Positions 5,349 through 10,596 of a stretch of 10,596 nucleotides of DNA are shown piece by piece. The stretch is taken from positions 1 to 10,596 of the forward strand of contig JALWQZ010000079.1 in NCBI GenBank assembly GCA_027077895.1, written 5' to 3'. The stretch is from Microcaldota archaeon. GTDB taxonomy: Archaea; B1Sed10-29; WALL01; WAMD01. Position 1 is the first letter of the stretch. Each line of letters opens with the position of its first letter. The notes beneath the pieces were generated by a model, which saw nothing but the letters and a program-made list of their open reading frames with translations, did not search any database and was not told the origin of the DNA. A program made the translations under genes and the position numbers.

Positions 5349-6917
5349 ATGACAGATGAAATTGTTAGAGAAACGTTGTCTGTATGCCCAGAGTGCTTTA
5401 GGGTTATCCCCGCGAAGATAGTCAATAGAGATGGGAAGTTGTACATGGTCAAGGATTGTCCAGAACACGGGCATTTTGAAGAGTTGTACTGGGCAGACTA
5501 TCCTCTCTATGAAGAGTATATGAAATACTTTGAGTCAGGGTCTGGAATAGATAACCCTTCAACTGAGGTGAAAGAAGGATGCCCATGGGACTGTGGCTTG
5601 TGTCCCCTACATCAATCATCCTCCGTTCTCACAAATATAGATGTTACAAATAGGTGCAACTTTAGATGCCCAATATGTTTTGCAAATGCTGCTCACTCTG
5701 GATATGTCTGGGAGCCGAGTATTGAAGAGATTGGGCAATGGATGGACAACCTGTTGAAGGAGCGTCCTCCTGGTCTAGCAGTCCAGTTTTCAGGTGGTGA
5801 GCCGACAGTTAGAGATGATTTAGCAGATATAATCAAGATGGCTAGGGATAAGGGATTTAAGCAGATAATGGTTGCTAGCAATGGTGCTAGACTGGCTGAG
5901 GACTACGAGTTTTACAAGTCCTTGTTCTTGTCTGGTTTGTCCACTGTTTATCTCCAGTTTGACGGCGTTAGGCCAGAGGCATTCATCGCTGCGAGGGGTT
6001 TCAATGCACTTCCTCTCAAGGTTAAAACAATAGAGAATACCCGAAGGATGAAGAAGGAATTGGGAGGGGCACCGACTGTTGTTTTGGTTCCGACGATTGT
6101 TAAGAATGTTAATGCTGATCAGGTAGGAGACGTGATTAGATACGCTGCCCGCAATATAGATGTTGTTAAGGGAGTCGACTTTCAACCTGTTGCATTGACT
6201 GGGAGGTTGCCACAGGAAGAGAGAGAAAAAATGAGGATAACCATACCTGAGTTGTTGGATAACATTGAAGAGCAGACAGACGGTCAGATAAGAAAGGAAG
6301 ACTTCTTTACAATACCAACTGTTTATCCTATCCTAGAATGGTTGAGAAGGGTGTCTAAGGACGGTTCTGCGTACCCGAGGGTTAGAACTCATCCTGTCTG
6401 TGGAGTGGGTACGTATGTGTTCCTTCACAAAAAGGAGTTCATACCAATAACTCGTTTGATAAATGTAAATAAGTTAGTGGATCTCATGAGCAAGGGAGTA
6501 TCAAAAACAGAACTGCTTCTTAGGATTCCAACTCTAGTTAAGTCTGAGAGTGTGAAGTTCATAAAGGACTTCCTTCCTGTTTTCAAGGAGATAATTACTA
6601 GGGGAGATTTTGGGGCCGCATCCGCGTTCCACACCCTCCCAAATATTCTATTCATTGGGGCCATGCACTTCCAAGATCCTTATAATTTTGATGTTGAGAG
6701 GGTTATGAGGTGCGTCATTCACTATGCATTACCTGACGGAAGAGTGATACCATTCTGTGCATATAACAACTTCTATAGAAAGAACTATGAAGAGAAATAT
6801 TCTAGACCTCCAAATGACAGTGAAAAAGAAGAGTTCAAGGAGCAGGTGAAGCAAATTTCAGAATGGAGAGAAAGGTTCAAGGATTATAGACTACCAGAAG
6901 AATTGTACAGATGGTGA
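5349..6917 (+). CDS. tes: Radical SAM enzyme, probable tetraether lipid synthase
   Basis: A 522-residue radical SAM protein. The N-terminal module has C13/C16 with C37 and H40 (rubredoxin- or zinc-like), then C78, C82 and C85. The radical SAM cluster is C103-x3-C107-x2-C110 (CNFRCPICF), followed by GGEPT (149-153) for SAM binding. Further cysteines are at 351, 455 and 470, within 'MHFQDPYNFDVERVMRC' and 'DGRVIPFC'. This arrangement matches the MJ0619/Tes family, which joins the phytanyl ends of two archaeol-type lipids through C-C bonds to give membrane-spanning tetraether (GDGT) or macrocyclic lipids; Tes is known to hold several Fe-S clusters. Length is also normal. The start has a GAGGTG ribosome-binding site. 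Close paralogs of unproven substrate exist in archaea, so the exact product is an inference. Confidence 0.8.
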   Translation: MTDEIVRETLSVCPECFRVIPAKIVNRDGKLYMVKDCPEHGHFEELYWADYPLYEEYMKYFESGSGIDNPSTEVKEGCPWDCGLCPLHQSSSVLTNIDVTNRCNFRCPICFANAAHSGYVWEPSIEEIGQWMDNLLKERPPGLAVQFSGGEPTVRDDLADIIKMARDKGFKQIMVASNGARLAEDYEFYKSLFLSGLSTVYLQFDGVRPEAFIAARGFNALPLKVKTIENTRRMKKELGGAPTVVLVPTIVKNVNADQVGDVIRYAARNIDVVKGVDFQPVALTGRLPQEEREKMRITIPELLDNIEEQTDGQIRKEDFFTIPTVYPILEWLRRVSKDGSAYPRVRTHPVCGVGTYVFLHKKEFIPITRLINVNKLVDLMSKGVSKTELLLRIPTLVKSESVKFIKDFLPVFKEIITRGDFGAASAFHTLPNILFIGAMHFQDPYNFDVERVMRCVIHYALPDGRVIPFCAYNNFYRKNYEEKYSRPPNDSEKEEFKEQVKQISEWRERFKDYRLPEELYRW

Positions 6918-6923
6918 TAAATC

Positions 6924-6931
6924 TATAAATT
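6924..6931 (+). promoter_or_regulatory. TATA box for the Mre11-like gene
   Basis: TATAAATT lies seven bases after the tes stop codon and is centred about 26 nt before the ATG at 6953, predicting a leaderless transcript. The other in-frame ATG, at 6935, would sit only about 8 nt from the TATA centre, which makes it very unlikely for this promoter. Confidence 0.6.
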
Positions 6932-6952
6932 ACAATGGGAATAAATACGCAC

Positions 6953-8182
6953 ATGAAGATTGCTTTCATCTCAGATACTCACCTTGGTTTTAACTGGAGA
7001 GACAAAGAATTGAGAGAAGACTCTGTTAGGCAGGCTAGGGAAGCCTTTATGAAGGCCATTTCCGAGAAGGTGGATTTGATAATCCACCCAGGGGATATAT
7101 TTGATGATAAGATACCAAAGCCGGAAGTTTGGGTTGAGGCGCTCAAGATATTCTCGATGACACAAATGGCCCCCGAGTCAGGTGTGAGGCCAGTTTCTGG
7201 TTCTGTTAACCCCCTACCATTCAGAGGTATCCCTGTGATTGCAATCCATGGGAATCACGATAGAAGAGGAGGCACACTAAAGAATCCTGTTGAGGCCCTC
7301 GATGCAGCAGGCCATCTAGTTTATCTGAACTCTAGCAGTGTACTGGTTGAGAAGAATGGGGAGAAGTTGAACATATTTGGCATGGGTTATGTTCCAGAAT
7401 CGTATGTACTGAAGACGTTAAGGACCATTGCACCCAAGAGGATTGACGGCGCGTACAACATATTTGTTATGCACCAGAATGTGAAGGAGTATTTACCTGA
7501 TGACGTTTCATTCTTGTCCCTAGGTGATTTACCAAATTTTGACCTGGTTGTAAATGGGCATATACACAACAACACGTTTGAAGATAAGGGGCGGTTTAAG
7601 TTTATGATGCCTGGTTCTACTGTTGCCACTCAGTTAAAGAAGGAGGAGGCAGGGAAGAAGAAGGGGTTCTACATATTTGACACGGATACAGAAAAGGCAA
7701 AGTTTGTCGAGATTGAAAGCACTAGACCCTTCGTTTACCTAGAAATGAAATTCTCTGGCACTGAGTTATCCAATGTCTACACCAAAGTCAGGAAAAAGAT
7801 AGAGGATGTCCTTGAAAATAAGTTTTCTATGAAGCCTATAATAAAATTAAAACTTGTTGGTTCACTCTCGGCCAAGACAAATATAGATAGGGATGAGATA
7901 TCAAAGGGTTTTGATGATGCCATAATAATAGTGGACAACAGGCTAGAGACAGAGAATTTCATGAAGAGAATAGAAGAACTGAGGGAAATGCATGCCTCTA
8001 GGGTGGGCGTTGAAAATCTAGGTCTGGCTTTGCTTAGGAAGAAGTTAACTGAGGTAGGCTACTCTGGGCCTAGCGTGGATGAGGTATTTGACCAATTGAT
8101 TGAGGGAGATGTTGAGTCACTGATACCTAAGTTCATTCAGCATTACCAACAGACACAGAGTAGAGATACATCTTCTTTATAG
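6953..8182 (+). CDS. mre11: Mre11-like DNA repair nuclease (calcineurin-type phosphoesterase)
   Basis: A 409-residue metallophosphoesterase of the Mre11/SbcD group, acting on DNA double-strand breaks with two Mn2+ ions in known members. Phosphoesterase motifs: SDTHLG (D8, H10), GDIFDD (D48), GNHD (N101, H102), H174 in VMHQN and GHIH (H203, H205). All metal ligands are present. The residue after GDxF is Asp, where Pyrococcus Mre11 has His (GDLFH). The C-terminal 150 residues would hold the capping domain and Rad50-binding helices. The ATG at 6953 is chosen from the TATA spacing and because the protein then starts directly with the first beta strand. No rad50, herA or nurA is adjacent. The last 50 nt overlap the convergent acdA gene. 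Confidence 0.87.
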   Translation: MKIAFISDTHLGFNWRDKELREDSVRQAREAFMKAISEKVDLIIHPGDIFDDKIPKPEVWVEALKIFSMTQMAPESGVRPVSGSVNPLPFRGIPVIAIHGNHDRRGGTLKNPVEALDAAGHLVYLNSSSVLVEKNGEKLNIFGMGYVPESYVLKTLRTIAPKRIDGAYNIFVMHQNVKEYLPDDVSFLSLGDLPNFDLVVNGHIHNNTFEDKGRFKFMMPGSTVATQLKKEEAGKKKGFYIFDTDTEKAKFVEIESTRPFVYLEMKFSGTELSNVYTKVRKKIEDVLENKFSMKPIIKLKLVGSLSAKTNIDRDEISKGFDDAIIIVDNRLETENFMKRIEELREMHASRVGVENLGLALLRKKLTEVGYSGPSVDEVFDQLIEGDVESLIPKFIQHYQQTQSRDTSSL

Positions 8183-9500
8183 CGTCTGCTGCCTCCTCAA
8201 GACTATCAAATACTGGCACACCGACTTTCTCCAACATTCTCATGTGTACCTGTGTGAAGTCCCCACCCGCGGAGAATGCGATTATTGGTTTTTTCTTCTG
8301 GTCAGATTTACTGGCTATTATGTCTATTATTTCTGATTGCACACCCGCTGTTTGGAATAGTATCAGGACTAGGATAACATCAACATTGTTGTCCTCTAGC
8401 AATGCATCCAACGCGATCTCGTACCTGTGTGCATCTGCATCCCCTACAAGATCGACGGGATTTTTAACAACAGCGTACTCTGGGACGTGCTTTTTTATGA
8501 CATCTATGGTTTTTTTGTCTAGATTTGCTAGTTCTAGACCATACTTTTCGAGGGCATCACTTGCTATTACTCCGAATCCTCCACCATTTGTTACTATCCC
8601 TATCCTCTTTCCCTTCGGGAGTGGTTGTTCTGCCAGTAACCTAGAATAATTGAACATTCTCCTGATGTCATCCGCGATTATTGCACCTGACTGTTTTAGC
8701 ATGGCTTCCCAAACTCTAGCCGAGCCTGCTAGAGCACCTGTGTGTGATGAAGCAGCCTTTGACCCTGCTTTTGTCTTTCCGCCTTTTATCACGATTACAG
8801 GTTTTTTCTTTGTTATCCTTTTTAGTGAATTGTAAAGTTCTCTCCCCCTCCTTGTTCCCTCTATGTACATCCCTATTACTCCGGTCGTCTTGTCTTTTTC
8901 CAAGTAATCCAATAGGTCAACTTCGTCAACATCACATGCATTTCCGTATGATATGAATTTACTAAATCCAAACCCCTTTGCTGCAGCCCAGTCTAATATC
9001 GCCGAACCAACAGCACCACTCTGGGAAACAAAACTTATCCTCCCCTTTCTAGGTCTCTCTAGCCTGTACCTTGGCATGAATAGTGTATCAACTTGAGAAT
9101 ATGCGTCAAATACACCAATACAATTTGGCCCAATGACTCTGATATTGTACTTTTTCCTTATCTTTTCTATTTCATCTTCTAGGTCATTTCGCCCTATTTC
9201 TGAGAAACCACCAGAGACGATTATTACGTGTTTCACTCCTTTTTTGCCACAGTCCTTCAAGGCACTTGGTACAAATTCTGCAGGGATTGCTATAACGGCT
9301 AGGTCAACGTCTTCAGGTATATCCTTGACTGTCTTGTAACATTTTAAGCCTAAAACCGTGTCATGGCTCGGGTTCACAGGGTATACACTCCCCTTGAAGC
9401 CCCTTATGAAGTTCCATAGAATAACGTGGCCAACCTTGTTTGGATGTGTGCTCGCTCCTATCACAGCCACACTTTTTGGTCTGAAGAATTTGTCTAGCAT
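8133..9500 (-). CDS. acdA: ADP-forming acetate/acyl-CoA synthetase, alpha subunit
   Basis: A 455-residue alpha subunit of archaeal ADP-forming acetyl-CoA synthetase (acyl-CoA + ADP + Pi = acid + ATP + CoA), the energy-conserving step of acetate formation from pyruvate or amino acids. Domains in order: CoA-binding Rossmann domain (about 1-130, starting with SVAVIGAS), succinyl-CoA-ligase-like domain (about 150-290) with the phosphohistidine H253 in SSHTGALAGS, and a third flavodoxin-like domain to the end. H253 is close to the His257 described for the Pyrococcus furiosus enzyme, and the length is near the usual 460. The start lies nine bases after the acdB stop, with AGGTGG as ribosome-binding site, so the two form an operon. 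The 3' end overlaps mre11. Confidence 0.93.
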   Translation of the reverse strand: MLDKFFRPKSVAVIGASTHPNKVGHVILWNFIRGFKGSVYPVNPSHDTVLGLKCYKTVKDIPEDVDLAVIAIPAEFVPSALKDCGKKGVKHVIIVSGGFSEIGRNDLEDEIEKIRKKYNIRVIGPNCIGVFDAYSQVDTLFMPRYRLERPRKGRISFVSQSGAVGSAILDWAAAKGFGFSKFISYGNACDVDEVDLLDYLEKDKTTGVIGMYIEGTRRGRELYNSLKRITKKKPVIVIKGGKTKAGSKAASSHTGALAGSARVWEAMLKQSGAIIADDIRRMFNYSRLLAEQPLPKGKRIGIVTNGGGFGVIASDALEKYGLELANLDKKTIDVIKKHVPEYAVVKNPVDLVGDADAHRYEIALDALLEDNNVDVILVLILFQTAGVQSEIIDIIASKSDQKKKPIIAFSAGGDFTQVHMRMLEKVGVPVFDSLEEAADAIKKMYLYSVSVGNAE

Positions 9501-9509
9501 ACAACCACC

Positions 9510-10127
9510 TTATATGATTCTAACATCCACTGCCTTGACGTGCTTTTCGTTTGCTATCAACGGGTTTATGTCAATCTCTTTTATGTTTCTGTTCTTTGTT
9601 ATAATGTCCGATACGGCAACTAGTGCATTGATTAACTCGGTCATCTTGATTGGCTTCAGTCCCCTTGCACCCGATAGGGCAGGGTATCCCTTTATTTCCT
9701 TTACCATCTCCTTAGCGTCTGACTTGGTTATGGGCGCCAATCTTACAGAAACGTCGTCTAGGATCTCGACAAATATCCCACCTAACCCAAATAGGATGAC
9801 CGGTCCAAACTGTGGATCTCTTTTTCCTCCTATAAACAGTTCCACGCCGCTCACAACCTCTTGCATGACAAACCCAGTTACATTAACACCGGAGGACTCA
9901 ATTTTCTTGACGTTCTTTTCAAACTGCGCCAAATCCCTCCAGTTCTCGAGTATCTTAACCCCCCCAACATCTGTTTTATGAATGGGCTTGTCCGTGTCTA
10001 CCTTTATGACAATTGGAAATCCTGTTTTCTCTATGAATTGCTTTGCCTGACCTATCGTCTTGACGGGGGTTGTCTTCGCTGTTTTTATTCCATATTTTTC
10101 AATGAGTTTCATCTCTCTTATGTACAT
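9510..10127 (-). CDS. acdB: ADP-forming acetate/acyl-CoA synthetase, beta subunit (ATP-grasp), short N-terminus
   Basis: A 205-residue ATP-grasp subunit that binds ADP/ATP and pairs with acdA just downstream. Visible: 'EKYGIKTAK' helix-strand start, nucleotide-binding Lys in VIKVD (about 40-44), second phosphohistidine H50 in IHKTDVGGV, 'RDPQFGPVILFGLGGIFVE' (about 105-123), and 'EIDINPLI' near the end. The P. furiosus beta subunit is about 232 residues with the equivalent His at 71, so this protein lacks about 20 N-terminal residues. The frame stays open upstream but has no ATG, GTG or TTG before the promoter, and a TATA box lies 27 nt upstream, so the short start looks real and the mRNA leaderless. 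Confidence 0.92.
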   Translation of the reverse strand: MYIREMKLIEKYGIKTAKTTPVKTIGQAKQFIEKTGFPIVIKVDTDKPIHKTDVGGVKILENWRDLAQFEKNVKKIESSGVNVTGFVMQEVVSGVELFIGGKRDPQFGPVILFGLGGIFVEILDDVSVRLAPITKSDAKEMVKEIKGYPALSGARGLKPIKMTELINALVAVSDIITKNRNIKEIDINPLIANEKHVKAVDVRII

Positions 10128-10149
10128 GCTTGCTATAATGTAGAAGTAC

Positions 10150-10158
10150 GTTTTAAAT
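10150..10158 (-). promoter_or_regulatory. TATA box of the acdB-acdA operon
   Basis: The minus strand reads ATTTAAAAC, centred about 27 nt before the acdB ATG at 10127, with a purine-rich stretch (BRE-like) upstream. It directly abuts the stop codon of the preceding membrane protein gene. Spacing predicts a leaderless acdBA mRNA. Confidence 0.6.
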
Positions 10159-10596
10159 CTATCTATCTCCTCTGGTTGAGTTGAATTCCTGTTTAGGATT
10201 TATCAAGAAACTGCACAGTGCCCAGATACCTGAAATTCCCATCAATACCCAGCCATAAACAGGGTAAAATACTGCAAGTATTAAGTCTATTGCATCAAAT
10301 TCTCTTCGTGATTTTCCAATTCCTGCTAGAATCACTAGGAATGAGACAAGGCCAACGCTTATACCTATTGTTGCAGTTAATGGCCACCCCCATGTTGGCA
10401 GTTGGAAATAACCTAGAGGGACACCTATGAAACTTACCCACCTAACTATGTATGTGATTATTCCCCTAAGTGTAAAATCCCTGAACCAGTAGAAGAATAC
10501 GTACGCATTGAATATCAGGCTTAGGCTAAGGAATATGGACCAGGTCCCCATTGCGAGTACAGGGTAGTAAACAGACAGTTTTTTTGGTTTTATGTG
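10159..10596 (-). CDS. Multi-pass membrane protein of unknown function, probably cut by the right window edge
   Basis: A 145-residue fragment with about four hydrophobic segments: around WSIFLSLSLIFNAYVFF, GIITYIVRWVSFIGVPLGYF, a segment after 'WPLTATIG', and a long one from 'AIDLILAVFYPVYGWVLM' to the C-terminus, then a short polar tail. An ATG at 10551 could start a 130 aa version, but the frame is open to the edge, no Shine-Dalgarno or well-placed TATA precedes that ATG, and the first hydrophobic segment seems to begin before it. A longer protein is therefore more likely. No motif or family was recognised. It runs in the same direction as acdBA but is separated from it by the acdB promoter. 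Confidence 0.65.
   Translation of the reverse strand, partial: HIKPKKLSVYYPVLAMGTWSIFLSLSLIFNAYVFFYWFRDFTLRGIITYIVRWVSFIGVPLGYFQLPTWGWPLTATIGISVGLVSFLVILAGIGKSRREFDAIDLILAVFYPVYGWVLMGISGIWALCSFLINPKQEFNSTRGDR

Noticed and set aside
6935..6952. ATG at 6935 as start of the Mre11-like protein
   Set aside because: It is too close to the TATA box at 6924-6931 and has no Shine-Dalgarno; the ATG at 6953 has the correct spacing and begins right before the first conserved strand.
8460..8520. T-rich runs as transcription terminators
   Set aside because: They are inside acdA, where they are Lys codons on the coding strand, not at a gene end.
8242..8649. Plus-strand open frame of 135 codons
   Set aside because: Wholly antisense to acdA, with no promoter, ribosome-binding site or domain.
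9358..9981. Plus-strand open frame of 207 codons
   Set aside because: It lies antisense to acdA and acdB, which have clear family motifs and catalytic histidines; the predicted protein is Ser/Thr/Pro/Ile-rich shadow sequence without a recognisable domain.

Overview
The window is archaeal chromosome, densely packed with short genes and almost no intergenic DNA. Evidence for Archaea: TATA boxes about 26-28 nt upstream of start codons (leaderless transcription), class III (QxSxE) pilin signal peptides, a tetraether lipid synthase-type radical SAM enzyme, a split ADP-forming acetyl-CoA synthetase, DUF131, a COG1340-type coiled-coil protein and an archaeal-type YchF-like GTPase with a canonical NKxD motif. 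Arginine is coded mostly by AGA/AGG. The lineage cannot be fixed from this window; a euryarchaeal or DPANN-like archaeon would fit.

Layout. Bases 1-338 (minus) hold the N-terminal part of an M50 site-2-type metalloprotease cut by the window edge. Bases 432-1201 (plus) hold three small pilin-like genes: two 57-58 aa paralogs with textbook class III signal peptides, then a larger glycosylation-site-rich one. Facing them, 2467-1198 (minus) is an overlapping run of four more small proteins with an N-terminal hydrophobic helix, several with class III-like leaders. Together these seven genes look like a cell-surface type IV-pilus-like or pseudopilus structure with major and minor subunits. No assembly ATPase, platform protein or prepilin peptidase is in the window.

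Bases 2547-3918 (plus) carry a 270 aa coiled-coil protein, a 75 aa small alpha/beta protein and a 100 aa protein with a disordered tail. Bases 5283-3899 (minus) carry a YchF-like GTPase followed by a two-TM DUF131 protein with a 4-nt overlap. Bases 5349-6917 (plus) carry a probable tetraether lipid synthase (Tes), followed by an Mre11-like nuclease with its own TATA box and no rad50 partner here. Bases 10127-8133 (minus) are acdB-acdA, the two subunits of ADP-forming acyl/acetyl-CoA synthetase, which makes ATP from acetyl-CoA. The right edge (10159-10596, minus) is an incomplete multi-pass membrane protein.

Three gene pairs diverge from short AT-rich regions whose TATA element is close to palindromic, so one element could serve both directions. 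Three pairs converge with overlapping 3' ends (4, 20 and 50 nt). Most pilin-like genes have strong G-rich Shine-Dalgarno sequences, while several neighbouring housekeeping genes appear leaderless. There is no stretch above 100 bases without a gene, and no tRNA, rRNA, CRISPR array or insertion sequence was seen.
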